DNA of 64,000 nt from Rhodoferax sp. WC2427 (GCF_040822085.1 NZ_CP162006.1:1550001-1614000), one strand, 5' to 3'; counted from the first letter of the stretch, positions 26,557 through 35,169 are shown. Translations and numbers: made by a program. The notes: generated by a model from the sequence alone, not told the origin.

Positions 26557-28110
26557 ATGAGCGTTGTTGTCTGGTTGAAAAAAGATCTGCGGGCGGCGGA
26601 CCACGCCCCCCTGGCGGCGGCTGCGGCCCTGCCCGGCGCGGCCATGGCGCTGTATGTGATTGAGCCCGAGTGGCTGGCCAGCCCCGAGTGCGATGCCCAG
26701 CATGTGGAATTCACATTGGCCTGCCTGGCCGAGTTGCGTTTGGCGTTGGCTGCGCGCGGTCTGCCGCTGCTGGTGCGGGTGGGGCCGGTGCTGCAGGTGT
26801 TGGCCGAATTGAAGCGCAGCCATGGCTTCCAGTACCTGCTAAGCCACGAAGAGACCGGCCCCGGCTGGACCTACGCGCGCGACCTGGCGGTGGCCGACTG
26901 GTGCCGGGCCCAGGGCGTGCAGTGGCAAGAATTTGCCCACACCGGGGTCATCCGCCGCCTGCGTTCCCGCAACGGCTGGGCGGCACGCTGGCAGCAGCGC
27001 ATGGCCACACCCCAGGTGGCCATGCCCGCGGGCTGGGCCGGTGCCCGGGTGGCCCTGGACGACCTGCCCACGCTGGCCCAACTGGGCTGCGCGCCCCATG
27101 GCCGCCAGCTGCAGGCCGCAGGCGAGGCGGCGGCACACGCCACTTTGCACAGCTTCTTGCACCAGCGCGGCGGCGACTACCGGCAGTCGCTGTCCAGCCC
27201 CTTGACGGCCGAAGATGGCTGCAGCCGCCTCAGCCCGCACCTGGCCTTTGGCACGCTGTCGGTGCGGCAGGTGCACCAGGCCACCGAGGCACGCATTGCG
27301 CAGATCAAGGCCGAGGGCGAGCCCGACGTGCGCCACTGGGTGGCGGCCTTGCGGGGCTTTTCCGGGCGGCTGCACTGGCACTGCCACTTCATGCAAAAGC
27401 TGGAAGACGCGCCGCGCATCGAGTTCCAGAACTTCGCCCGCGTGTGCGACGGTCTCCGCGAAAACGACTTTGACGCGGCCCGCTTCGACGCCTGGTGCGC
27501 AGGCCAGACCGGCTACCCCATGGTCGATGCCTGCATGCGCAGCCTGCGCGCCACCGGCTGGCTGAACTTTCGCATGCGCGCCATGCTGGTGTCGTTTGCG
27601 TCCTACCACCTGTGGCTGCACTGGCGGGCCACGGGCTTGTTTCTGGCGCGGCAGTTTCTGGACTTCGAGCCCGGCATCCACTGGAGCCAGATGCAAATGC
27701 AAAGCGGCACCACCGGCATCAACACCTTGCGCATTTACTCGCCCACCAAACAGGCGCAAGACCACGACCCGGCGGGTGTGTTCATCCGCCGCTGGGTGCC
27801 CGAGCTGGCGCAGGTGCCTCTGGCGCTGCTGGCCACGCCGTGGCGCATGGGGGCGGCGCAGCAGCGTGCCGTGGGCTGTGTGATCGGCCAGGATTACCCC
27901 GTGCCCATCGTGGACGATGCGGTGGCGGTCAAGGCTGCCAAAGAGCGGCTGTACGGCCTGCGCGGCACCGCCACCGCCCGCGCCGAGGCCGACAGCATCC
28001 AGGCCCGGCACGGCTCGCGCAAGGCAGGCCTGCCGCGCACCGGCATGGCCCGCAAGCCGCCCGTACGCGCGCCCAAGCCATCGCCGCAGCTGGATCTGTT
28101 TGGCGACTGA
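26557..28110 (+). CDS. deoxyribodipyrimidine photolyase/cryptochrome family protein
   Basis: 517 residues. N-terminal antenna (Rossmann) domain begins SVVVWLKKDLRAADHAPL; the FAD-binding helical domain includes GRLHWHCHFMQKLED, GYPMVDACMRSLRATGWLNFRMR and the phosphate/FAD loop around IHWSQMQMQSGTTGINTLRIYSPTKQ (split across strands of the fold). The C-terminal 60 residues are a basic Arg/Lys/Pro-rich tail that may bind DNA. It probably repairs UV dimers, though the family includes signalling cryptochromes. The ATG is 66 bp after the tRNA-Ser terminator. Confidence 0.88.
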   Translation: MSVVVWLKKDLRAADHAPLAAAAALPGAAMALYVIEPEWLASPECDAQHVEFTLACLAELRLALAARGLPLLVRVGPVLQVLAELKRSHGFQYLLSHEETGPGWTYARDLAVADWCRAQGVQWQEFAHTGVIRRLRSRNGWAARWQQRMATPQVAMPAGWAGARVALDDLPTLAQLGCAPHGRQLQAAGEAAAHATLHSFLHQRGGDYRQSLSSPLTAEDGCSRLSPHLAFGTLSVRQVHQATEARIAQIKAEGEPDVRHWVAALRGFSGRLHWHCHFMQKLEDAPRIEFQNFARVCDGLRENDFDAARFDAWCAGQTGYPMVDACMRSLRATGWLNFRMRAMLVSFASYHLWLHWRATGLFLARQFLDFEPGIHWSQMQMQSGTTGINTLRIYSPTKQAQDHDPAGVFIRRWVPELAQVPLALLATPWRMGAAQQRAVGCVIGQDYPVPIVDDAVAVKAAKERLYGLRGTATARAEADSIQARHGSRKAGLPRTGMARKPPVRAPKPSPQLDLFGD

Positions 28111-28116
28111 GGGAGT

Positions 28117-28181
28117 AGGGTGTGCTATTGAATGTGTAGCTTCTTGTGCTGATACCACCAACACAAATGGCTAAAAAGGCT
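28117..28181 (-). repeat. palindromic interspersed element, copy after the photolyase gene
   Basis: Minus-strand reading: TTTTTAGCCATTTGTGTTGG, TGGTATCAGCACAAGAAGCT, ACACATTCAATAGCACAC. The inner stem is TGTG..CACA; the 3' half matches the family. The remaining 28182-28299 shows nothing else. Confidence 0.6.
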
Positions 28182-28299
28182 GCCGCCTTCGCGCTGCCGT
28201 TCCGGTTGGACACGGCGCGCCTGCCCCACGGGGGCGGGCGACCATTTCATTGCGCGCAAGCAGGGTTGATCCGTTGCAGGTCTGCCGCAGTGCGCTCGG

Positions 28300-28818
28300 T
28301 TAGCAGCGTATGCGGAACTGCTGGTCGCGCGACTGCTTGCGCTCGTTGGCGATCCAGTCCATGGTGGAGGCGTTGCCCCCGGCGCGGGCCCAGGAATCGA
28401 GGTAGCGGATGCGCCCCTCCAGCTCCGTGCACTGGGATGCCTTGCTCGGTGTGTGGGATTCGATGCGGGTGGTCTGCACCGGTGGGGCTGCCAACGCCGC
28501 GCTTTTCGCCCGTTGGCCTTGGGCCAGCTCCACCTGCTGATCAAACGGCATCCCCGCAGGCACCGACTCCATGCGCTCGACCAGGGCACTGCGCTGGCTG
28601 CAATGCTCCAACGCCCAGAACTGCCCGCCGCCATAGCTCTGGCACAGGTACAGCGTCGTCGTGCCCGCAGCCCCGCCTTGTGCGCTGATGGCGGGCGACG
28701 TGTCTACCGACCGGCCTCCCGCGCAGGGGGCGCTGCTATAGGTGTTGCCGCAGCGGTAGACCTGGGCGTGCAGGCTGCCGGACAGGGCTAGGAGGGCGAG
28801 GGCGGTGATGAGGCGCAT
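28300..28818 (-). CDS. secreted DUF4124-like protein
   Basis: 172 residues. Signal peptide MRLITALALLALSGSLHAQ, then VYRCGNTYSSAPCAGG, the two-cysteine start of DUF4124 domains. Further cysteines (LYLCQS, EHCSQR, SQCTELEGRI and the terminal C) suggest disulphides in the periplasm. No function is known for the family. Monocistronic, convergent with the photolyase gene. Confidence 0.7.
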   Translation of the reverse strand: MRLITALALLALSGSLHAQVYRCGNTYSSAPCAGGRSVDTSPAISAQGGAAGTTTLYLCQSYGGGQFWALEHCSQRSALVERMESVPAGMPFDQQVELAQGQRAKSAALAAPPVQTTRIESHTPSKASQCTELEGRIRYLDSWARAGGNASTMDWIANERKQSRDQQFRIRC

Positions 28819-28918
28819 AGGGTTCCATGGTACTTGCGGGCTGCGCTTTGATACCGGTCGTTAACCGCCAGCTTGATGGTGTCGCATTAAACTGGCCTGA
28901 GGGCCACGGAGCTTAACC

Positions 28919-29305
28919 ATGAACATCCATCCCATCCATACCGAAACTGACTACAAAGAGGCTCTGAAAAAAGTGTCCGCCCTGGTGGACAAAGACCCAG
29001 AGCGCGGCACGCCCGATGGCGACATGCTTGAAATTCTGGGCATGCTTGTGGCCGCCTATGAGGCCAAGCATTACCCCATGGAGTCCCCCGATCCCTTAGA
29101 GGCCATCAAATTTCGGATGGAGCAGCAGGGACTCAAGCCCAAAGACTTGGGTCCCATGATTGGCCAGATCAACCGTGTGTACGAGGTGCTGGCCGGCAAG
29201 CGTCAGCTTACGCTGCCCATGATTCGGCGACTTCACCAAGGTTTGGGTATCCCGGCAGAGGTGCTGATTGCTGAATCTGATGGGCACTTTGCCTTGGCCG
29301 CCTAG
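28919..29305 (+). CDS. HigA-like antitoxin/HTH protein without a partner toxin
   Basis: 128 residues. The first half is HigA-like (DGDMLEILGMLVAAYEAKHYP), the second a helix-turn-helix (QGLKPKDLGPMIGQINRVYEVLAGKRQLTLPMIRRLH). HigA antitoxins usually follow a higB toxin gene; the 100 bp upstream and the region downstream contain no small toxin frame, so it appears solitary. Could act as a free-standing repressor. Confidence 0.8.
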   Translation: MNIHPIHTETDYKEALKKVSALVDKDPERGTPDGDMLEILGMLVAAYEAKHYPMESPDPLEAIKFRMEQQGLKPKDLGPMIGQINRVYEVLAGKRQLTLPMIRRLHQGLGIPAEVLIAESDGHFALAA

Positions 29306-29339
29306 CCTTCGTCAGACCGTACTGTTTGTCTCAATGATT

Positions 29340-29402
29340 TAAGCAGAAAACGCCCCCGCCGCTCGTCCCACGGGCGTAAGCAGCTATTTATTCAATAGCA
29401 AC
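29340..29402 (+). repeat. palindromic interspersed element, copy after the HigA gene
   Basis: AGCAGAAAACGCCCCCGC, CGCTCGTCCCACGGGCG (7-bp stem with one G-T pair), TAAGCAGCTATTTATTCAATAGCA. It occupies most of the gap to the convergent SDR gene. Confidence 0.75.
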
Positions 29403-29418
29403 CTAACCCGCCACCAGA

Positions 29419-30168
29419 TTACTTCACCAGCGGCCGCACGGTGGTAAACCCGCCATCGACCGCAATCACCTGCCCGGTAATCCGCGCTGCGCCATCGCTC
29501 AGCAGCCAGGCCATGGCATCCGCTACTTGCACAGCGGTCTGCACGCCGCCCAGCGGGTATTGCTTGCCCGCGCCTTCGCGCATGGCGTCCATGCGCAGCA
29601 TGCCGGCGGTCATGGGGGTGTCGGTCATGCCGGGGGCGACGACGTTGATGCGCAGGCCCAGGGGGGCGTAGGTGGCGGCGGCGCTGCGGGCCAGGGCTTC
29701 GATGCCGCCTTTGGCGGCGGCGATGGCCTCGTGGTTGGCTACGCCGATGCGCGACACCACGCTGGACGCCAGCACCGCCGCACCTGGCAGCTTGGCCAGG
29801 CGCAGGGCTTCCACCCAGGCTTGCAGCATGAAGAAGGCGCTGTCCAGGTTGATGCGCATGGCTTCGCGGTACTGGGCGGCGGTGCTGCGGTGCAGGGGCG
29901 TAATCAGGGTGCTGCCGACGCAGTGGGCCAGCAAGGTGGGCGCGGCACCCAGGTGGGCGATGCAGGCGGCAATCGCCTCGGCGGCGCCTTCGGGCGTAGT
30001 GGTGTCGGCGGCGATGTGCGCATCGGCGGCCACTTCGGCCAGGCTGGCGGCATCGCGGCCCACGGCGGCAACGCGGTGGCCCGCCAGACGCAACTGGGCT
30101 ACGACTTCACGGCCGATGCCACCGCGTGCGCCGGTGACCAGGGCTATCTGGGGTGCTGTGGGTGTCAT
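29419..30168 (-). CDS. SDR-family oxidoreductase
   Basis: 249 residues. NAD(P)-binding ALVTGARGGIGREV (TGxxxGxG), an S in VLASSVVSR. The expected YxxxK is replaced: the place reads NHEAIAAAKGG, so the usual catalytic Tyr is missing (Lys present). End ITGQVIAVDGGFT is typical. The start overlaps the end of the upstream FAD-binding protein gene by 62 bp. Last gene of the photolyase operon; substrate unknown. Confidence 0.85.
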   Translation of the reverse strand: MTPTAPQIALVTGARGGIGREVVAQLRLAGHRVAAVGRDAASLAEVAADAHIAADTTTPEGAAEAIAACIAHLGAAPTLLAHCVGSTLITPLHRSTAAQYREAMRINLDSAFFMLQAWVEALRLAKLPGAAVLASSVVSRIGVANHEAIAAAKGGIEALARSAAATYAPLGLRINVVAPGMTDTPMTAGMLRMDAMREGAGKQYPLGGVQTAVQVADAMAWLLSDGAARITGQVIAVDGGFTTVRPLVK

Positions 30169-31372
30169 GGGGTTCACTTTCTGGGGGAAGGTCAAATAGC
30201 AGGCCAGCAGAAAGGCCTGCCAGCCCGGGGAGATCGTGCAGCGTCGCCACGCCATGGGTGGTGCGGGTCCACCATTGCGAGAACGAACCGCAGGCCTGGG
30301 CCACTTCCGCGAACAGCTGCGGTGCGGCCTGGACTTGGGCGATGCCGCCCAGGTCGATGTGGGGGTCGGCTATGGTGCGCACCGATCGCGCACCGCGCAG
30401 GGCCTGTTGCAGCGTGGCCGTGTCGGCGTGCCAGCGGGCCGTGGTCAGCTCGGCCATGCGGGTGTCTACAAAGCGCCAGCGCTTATCGCTCCAGGGCCAG
30501 GCGCTATGAAATTCTGTGAGGTAGATGCCGATGCACAGCGTGTGGGCGGGCAGATCCGGCGGCAGGCGCAGCGCCCAGGGGTGGACCAGCCACACGTCGC
30601 ACCCGGCCACCAGCGCGGCATCGGGCGCGGTGGCGTGCGGCGGGGCGGACGACACCGTGGGCTCGTCCACGCCCGGTGCACCGGGCAGCCCTGCCAGCGC
30701 ACGCGGGCTGCGGGCGATGGCATCCAGTGCGGCGTAGCTGGTGTCGACCACACTGCCGGGGCTGTGCCAATCGGGCGGGGCGTATTTGGCGACGTTTTCG
30801 GCGTTGAACAAATACGGCTTGGTGCTGCCGGTGCCTGCCACCCATTGCCAGCTGAGGTGGTTGCTGGCCAGGTCGCCGTCGAGCAGGTGGGCCACCATCC
30901 AGTCGGCCCCGGCGCGCCAGTGCACCTTGCGGATGTGCACCAGGTAGCTGGCCAGCCACATGCGGGCGTGGTTGTGCAAGTAGCCGGTGGCATAGAGCGT
31001 GCGCACCGCGGCGTCGATGGCCGGGATGCCGGTGCGGGCCTCGCGGATGTCGGCGGGCATGTCGGATGCGTAGGCGCTCTTGGGCAGCAGCCCTTCGTGC
31101 AGCGACTGCAGGATGCCGGTGCCCCGGTGCTGCCACACGTGGCGAAAGTAGGCGCGCCAGCCCAGTTCGAACACGAACTTATGGCCCACGTCCAACCGGT
31201 GCTGCGCCGCCACGCGCGCCAGCACTTCGGGCAGGGTGACAAAGCCATGGGTGATGTAGGGTGACAGGCCGGTGACGGCCCCTCCGATGGCGTTGCGGCT
31301 GCGCGCGTAGTCGGCGGGGCGCACGGCGGCTATGCGGGCCAGGGCGGCGGCCAGGGTGGGCTCGAAGTTCAT
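30107..31372 (-). CDS. FAD-binding cryptochrome/photolyase-like protein
   Basis: 421 residues. Lacks the antenna domain and starts near the FAD-binding helical half: RSRNAIGGAVTGLSPYITHGFV, LGWRAYFRHVWQ, GIPAIDAAVRTLYATGYLHNHARMWLA and LASNHLSWQWVAGTGSTKPYLFNAENV (several motifs along the fold). The second half (from about 240) has no family I recognise; it contains FHSAWPWSDKRW. Coupled by ATGA overlap to the Fe-S photolyase gene upstream. Probably a light- or flavin-dependent partner; not a complete photolyase. Confidence 0.82.
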   Translation of the reverse strand: MNFEPTLAAALARIAAVRPADYARSRNAIGGAVTGLSPYITHGFVTLPEVLARVAAQHRLDVGHKFVFELGWRAYFRHVWQHRGTGILQSLHEGLLPKSAYASDMPADIREARTGIPAIDAAVRTLYATGYLHNHARMWLASYLVHIRKVHWRAGADWMVAHLLDGDLASNHLSWQWVAGTGSTKPYLFNAENVAKYAPPDWHSPGSVVDTSYAALDAIARSPRALAGLPGAPGVDEPTVSSAPPHATAPDAALVAGCDVWLVHPWALRLPPDLPAHTLCIGIYLTEFHSAWPWSDKRWRFVDTRMAELTTARWHADTATLQQALRGARSVRTIADPHIDLGGIAQVQAAPQLFAEVAQACGSFSQWWTRTTHGVATLHDLPGLAGLSAGLLFDLPPESEPHDTHSTPDSPGHRRTRWHRP

Positions 31373-32919
31373 GCGCTGGCGCCCACGGTGCCGCTGCGGA
31401 TGGCGGCGGCGCGCTCGGCCACGGCCTGCTTTTGCGCGTCGCTCAGGCGGGCCAAATTGCGCACTTGCAAGGCCATGCGCGGGTTGGCGGCCAGCATCTT
31501 TTCGTGCCGCGCCAGAAAGTCCCAGTACAGCGTGGTGAAGGGGCAGGCACGCTCGCCTTCGCGCTGCGCCGGGTCGTAGCGGCAGCTGGCGCAGTGCTGC
31601 TTGCTGCCCATGCGTTCGATGTACTTGCCGGTGGCGATGTAGGGTTTGCTGGCCATCAGGCCACCGTCGGCGTACATCGCCATGCCTAAGGTGTTGGGCA
31701 GCTCCACCCACTCCACCGCGTCCACGTAGACCGACAAATACCAGGCGTGCACCTGCTGCGGCTGGACGCCCAGCAGCAGGGCAAACAGGCCGGTGACCAT
31801 GAGGCGCTGGATGTGGTGGCTGTAGCCGTGGGCCAGGGTTTGCTCGATGGCGTCGCGCAGGCAGGCCATGTCGGTCTGGCCGGTCCAGTACCAGGCGGGC
31901 AGGGGCTCCTGGGCATCTAGCGCATTGCGGTCGGCGTAGGCGGGCATCTGCGTCCAGTAGATGCCGCGCACGTATTCGCGCCAGCCCAGAATCTGGCGGA
32001 TGAAGCCCTCCGCGCAGGCCAGCGGCGCGGCACCCGCGTGGTAGGCGGCCTCGGCGGCGGCCACCACCTCGCGCGGGTTCAGCAGTTTGAGGTTCAGCGC
32101 CGCCGACAGGTGCGAGTGGTACAGCCAGGCCTCGCCCGGCCACAGGGCGTCCTGGTAGCGGCCAAACAGGGGCAGGCGCTCGGTGACGAATGCATCCAAT
32201 GATTGCAGCGCTTGCGCACGGGTGACGGGCCAGGCAAAGCTGTGCAGCGTGCCGGGGTGGCTGGCGAAGCGGGTGTCCACCAGGTCGATGACTTCCTGGG
32301 TGGTGGCATCGGGCGCGAACGTGGTGCGGGCGGGTACCGAGCCGGGGCCGGTTTTGCCGAAGGCTTCGCGGTTCTCGGAATCGAAGTTCCACTGGCCGCC
32401 GGTGGGCTGGTCGCCGTTCATCAGCACGCGGTGGCGGCGGCGCATTTCGCGGTAGAAATATTCCATGCGCAGCGACTTGCGCTCTTGGGCGTGGTCGGCA
32501 AACTGGCGGACTGTGGAGTAGAAGTGGCGGTCTTCGCGCACGTCCAGCGGCACACCGGCTTCTCTGGCCACGGCCTGGATGGATTTATACACACGAAAAT
32601 CGCCTGCACCGCTTATAACCAGGGCGTGAGGAGCTAGCGTTTTTATAGCAAATTGCAATTCGGCCGCCAGGCTGCCGCGGTTGTCGGGCTGGTCTAGTCG
32701 GGTGTAGTGCAAGAGGTAGCCTGCTTCGCGCAGGCCTTGGGCGAAGTGGCGCATGGCCGCCAGAAACAGGGCGATGCGCTGCTTGCTGGACCAGACGTGG
32801 GTGGACTCCTCGGGGACTTCGGCCATCCACACGGCGTCTGTCGTGGGGTCGAAGCCGTCAAAGGCGCTGGAATCCAGGTCAAGCTGGTCGCCCAGCACAA
32901 TCATCAGATTCTTAAGCAT
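31369..32919 (-). CDS. FeS-BCP type (6-4) photolyase-related protein (PhrB-like)
   Basis: 516 residues from the ATG at 32919; an ATG at 32940 would add seven. Start MIVLGDQLDLDSSAF is the family's antenna domain. Near the C-terminus HCASCRYDP and ERACPFTTLYWDF bring the cysteines of the [4Fe-4S] cluster of bacterial cryptochrome/photolyases; YWTGQTDMACLRDAI and GYSHHIQRLMV mark the FAD domain. Related proteins repair (6-4) photoproducts. Residues about 89-108 (FAIKTLAPHALVISGAG) are encoded by an interspersed palindrome. Overlaps DUF2256 upstream by 8 bp and the next gene by 4 bp. Confidence 0.9.
   Translation of the reverse strand: MLKNLMIVLGDQLDLDSSAFDGFDPTTDAVWMAEVPEESTHVWSSKQRIALFLAAMRHFAQGLREAGYLLHYTRLDQPDNRGSLAAELQFAIKTLAPHALVISGAGDFRVYKSIQAVAREAGVPLDVREDRHFYSTVRQFADHAQERKSLRMEYFYREMRRRHRVLMNGDQPTGGQWNFDSENREAFGKTGPGSVPARTTFAPDATTQEVIDLVDTRFASHPGTLHSFAWPVTRAQALQSLDAFVTERLPLFGRYQDALWPGEAWLYHSHLSAALNLKLLNPREVVAAAEAAYHAGAAPLACAEGFIRQILGWREYVRGIYWTQMPAYADRNALDAQEPLPAWYWTGQTDMACLRDAIEQTLAHGYSHHIQRLMVTGLFALLLGVQPQQVHAWYLSVYVDAVEWVELPNTLGMAMYADGGLMASKPYIATGKYIERMGSKQHCASCRYDPAQREGERACPFTTLYWDFLARHEKMLAANPRMALQVRNLARLSDAQKQAVAERAAAIRSGTVGASA
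32593..32651 (+). repeat. palindromic interspersed element inside the photolyase-like gene
   Basis: CGAAAATCGCCTGCACC, GCTTATAACCAGGGCGTGAG, GAGCTAGCGTTTTTATAGCA. It lies antisense to the gene and is translated in the same frame as the copy in puuD. Confidence 0.7.
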
Positions 32920-33067
32920 TTTTGGTTTTGCGACAGGCATCCGAGCAGTACTTCACCTCGGCCCAGGTCTTGGCCCAGCGCTTGCGCCAGGTCATATCCC
33001 TGCCGCAGGCCGCACAGGGCTTGCTGGGCAGGGACTGCTTGTTGCCCTTGAAAGGGGCAGGGGGCAT
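32912..33067 (-). CDS. DUF2256 zinc-ribbon-like small protein
   Basis: 51 residues. Basic start, then KPCAACGRDMTWRKRW and VKYCSDACRKTK: a C-x2-C ... C-x3-C knuckle typical of DUF2256, small proteins repeatedly found next to cryptochrome/photolyase genes. Its ATG overlaps the HiPIP stop by one base (TGATG), and its end overlaps the photolyase start. Role unknown; metal or nucleic-acid binding is likely. Confidence 0.85.
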   Translation of the reverse strand: MPPAPFKGNKQSLPSKPCAACGRDMTWRKRWAKTWAEVKYCSDACRKTKNA

Positions 33068-33378
33068 CAGCCCTTCTTGGCCCAGGCGCTGCACCAGCCC
33101 TTGGCGGCAACTACTTTGCCTGCAAACAGAGGGCAGGCACCGGCGGCGTCGGCAGGTTTGCCCTGGTACAAGGCGCAGTTCCCGCAGGCTTGTGCAGCGG
33201 CGTGGTTGGGGTACTTCTTGGCGTCCACCTTGGTGGTGTCGGCGGCGTAGCCGAGGGCGGCGGCCTGGGGGTCTTTCTCATCGACCTTGGCTTGGGCATG
33301 CACGCTGGTGCTGAGGGTGGTCAGGGCTGCACTGGAGGCCGCGATGGCCATGAGGAAAACGCGTCGTGGGTGGGTCAT
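33067..33378 (-). CDS. high-potential iron-sulfur protein (HiPIP)
   Basis: 103 residues. The leader has a twin-arginine motif (PRRVFLMA) with a hydrophobic stretch and AHA-type cleavage (SVHAQA), as for Tat-exported cofactor proteins. Mature: LGYAADTTKVD, then ACGNCALYQG, GACPLF and GWCSAW, the four cysteine ligands of the [4Fe-4S] cluster. A periplasmic one-electron carrier. First gene of the HiPIP-DUF2256-photolyase-FAD protein-SDR operon, which is unusual company. 33379-33531 upstream is the likely promoter region with no recognisable box. Confidence 0.92.
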   Translation of the reverse strand: MTHPRRVFLMAIAASSAALTTLSTSVHAQAKVDEKDPQAAALGYAADTTKVDAKKYPNHAAAQACGNCALYQGKPADAAGACPLFAGKVVAAKGWCSAWAKKG

Positions 33379-33531
33379 AGTGGGTATCTCCTGCCGATGC
33401 TCCGGGTGGAATATCGACGGACTGCCTCCGTCAAAAGTAACGGTGGCCGGAGCATACGCAAGACTTTCCGGCGCTGCTTTGATTCAAATCAATACGCAGC
33501 AGTTTAGTCTGATACTACTCAGTCACTTTTC

Positions 33532-34299
33532 TTAGTCGCCTTGTGACCCGCGGTGTGCCCAGCCGGTGGTGTGCTTCTCGATAAAGCTGAACAGCTCGTA
33601 CATCACCATGGCCATCGCTCCCACCACCATCAGCCCGGCAAAGGCCAGACCCATCTGCATGCTGGAGCCGGCCGAGATCAGCAGGTAGCCAATGCCTTCG
33701 TTGGCGGCGGTCATCTCCGACACCGTGGTGCCCACAAACGCCAGGGTGATGGCCACCTTGAGCGAGCCAAAAAAGTAGGGCATGGAGCGCGGCAGTCCGA
33801 CCTTGGTGAGCACGTCCCAGCGCTTGGCACCCAGCACGCGCAGCACGTCTTCCAGCTCCGGCTCCAGCGTGGCCAGGCCGGTGGCGATGTTGACCATGAT
33901 GGGGAAGAAGCTGATCAAAAACGCGGTGAGGATGGCCGGGCCGGTGCCGATGCCAAACCACACCACCAGAATCGGCACAAACGCCGCCTTGGGCAGGGCG
34001 TTGAAAGCCGTCATCAGCGGGTAGATGGCGGCATAGGCCAGGCGCGAGCTGCCCACCACAAACCCCAACAGCACGCCCACCACTATCGCCAACCCAAAGC
34101 CCGCCATGGTGACCCAGTAGGTGCGCCAGGCGTGCGCGGCGATGGCGCCTTTGAACTCGACCAGCTGCGTCCAGATGCGCCAGGGGCTGGGGAAGATGAA
34201 TTCGGACACGTTGAACGCAGTGCAAATGCCCTGCCACAGCAGCAAAATGGCCAGCAGCAGCACCCAGGGCGACCAGCGTTCCAGGTTTTTGGGGTTCAT
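33532..34299 (-). CDS. ABC transporter permease (SsuC/TauC/ThiX-like)
   Basis: 255 residues, about six membrane helices, with the permease EAA loop region at about 150-180 (LRVLGAKRWDVLTKVGLPRSMPYFF). Belongs to the BPD_transp_1 permeases of sulfonate/nitrate/taurine and formyl-pyrimidine importers. Its ATG overlaps the ATPase stop by 4 bp. The substrate is not evident. Confidence 0.9.
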   Translation of the reverse strand: MNPKNLERWSPWVLLLAILLLWQGICTAFNVSEFIFPSPWRIWTQLVEFKGAIAAHAWRTYWVTMAGFGLAIVVGVLLGFVVGSSRLAYAAIYPLMTAFNALPKAAFVPILVVWFGIGTGPAILTAFLISFFPIMVNIATGLATLEPELEDVLRVLGAKRWDVLTKVGLPRSMPYFFGSLKVAITLAFVGTTVSEMTAANEGIGYLLISAGSSMQMGLAFAGLMVVGAMAMVMYELFSFIEKHTTGWAHRGSQGD

Positions 34300-35102
34300 G
34301 GGGTGGCCTTTCGGAAGTTGCCGATGTGGCCACGCAGGGCGTGCACGATGTCGGTGAAAGCGGGGGTGTAGGTCAGCTCCAGGTCGCGCGGGCGGGGCAG
34401 GTCAATCTGCTGTTTGTGCATGAAACGTCCCGGGCTCTTGCCCATCACGTATACCGTGTCGGCCAGAAACACCGATTCGCGCAGGTCGTGCGTCACCAGA
34501 ATCACGTTGAAGCGCTGCTCGGTCCACAGGTCGCGCAAGATGCACCACAGCTCCTCGCGGGTAAAGGCATCCAGCGCGCCAAACGGCTCGTCGAGCAGCA
34601 GCATCTTGGGCTCGTGGATCAGGGCGCGGCAAATGCTGGCGCGCTGCTGCATGCCACCCGAGAGCTGCCAGGGGAACTTGTCTTCATAGCCACCCAGGCC
34701 CACCTTTTGCAGCAGATTGCGGGCGCGCTCCTCGTACTCTTTGCGCCTGGCCTTGAAGTTGGAGCGGTAGGGCTCCACGATCTCCAGCGGCAGCAGCACG
34801 TTGTCCACCGTGGTGCGCCACGGCAGCAGCGACGGTGCCTGGAAAGCCATGCCCGAGATCTTCAGCGGCCCGGTGACCGGCTGGCCGTCGATGCGGATGC
34901 GGCCTTTGGATGGCATCCTCAGCCCGGTGGCCAGCTTCATGAAGGTGGACTTGCCACAGCCCGACGGCCCGACGATGGCAATGAACTCGCCCTGCTGCAC
35001 TTGCAGGTCAATCGCCTCCACCGCAAACTGGTTTTGGGCCAGCAGGCTGTCGTTGTAGGCCAGCCAGACGTCGGAAAAGTCTACAAAAGGAGGTGTGTTC
35101 AC
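34296..35102 (-). CDS. ABC transporter ATP-binding protein (SsuB/ThiZ-like)
   Basis: 268 residues. Walker A GPSGCGKST, signature LSGGMQQRASI, Walker B MLLLDEPFGALD and H-loop VTHDLRES are intact. Partner of the adjacent permease and binding protein. The gene begins right at the end of an interspersed palindrome. Confidence 0.93.
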   Translation of the reverse strand: MNTPPFVDFSDVWLAYNDSLLAQNQFAVEAIDLQVQQGEFIAIVGPSGCGKSTFMKLATGLRMPSKGRIRIDGQPVTGPLKISGMAFQAPSLLPWRTTVDNVLLPLEIVEPYRSNFKARRKEYEERARNLLQKVGLGGYEDKFPWQLSGGMQQRASICRALIHEPKMLLLDEPFGALDAFTREELWCILRDLWTEQRFNVILVTHDLRESVFLADTVYVMGKSPGRFMHKQQIDLPRPRDLELTYTPAFTDIVHALRGHIGNFRKATP

Positions 35103-35103
35103 A

Positions 35104-35167
35104 AATTTATAAGAAATTGGCCGCTAGCGCCCATTCAATGGGCGTGAGCAGCTATGAAAAATGTAGT
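35104..35167 (+). repeat. palindromic interspersed element, best-conserved copy
   Basis: AATTTATAAGAAATTGGC, CGCTAGCGCCCATTCAATGG, GCGTGAGCAGCTATGAAAAA, TGTAGTG. The core CGCCCATT-C-AATGGGCG is a perfect palindrome flanked by TAGC/GCTA. It fills nearly the whole 67-bp gap between the ATPase and binding-protein genes. Confidence 0.9.
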
Positions 35168-35169
35168 GA

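Noticed and set aside
30478..30530. Apparent further copy of the interspersed palindrome in the FAD-binding protein gene (GCGCCAGCGCTTATCGCTCC)
   Set aside because: The encoded FHSAWPWSDKRW looks like a genuine protein motif, and the 3' half of the element is missing.
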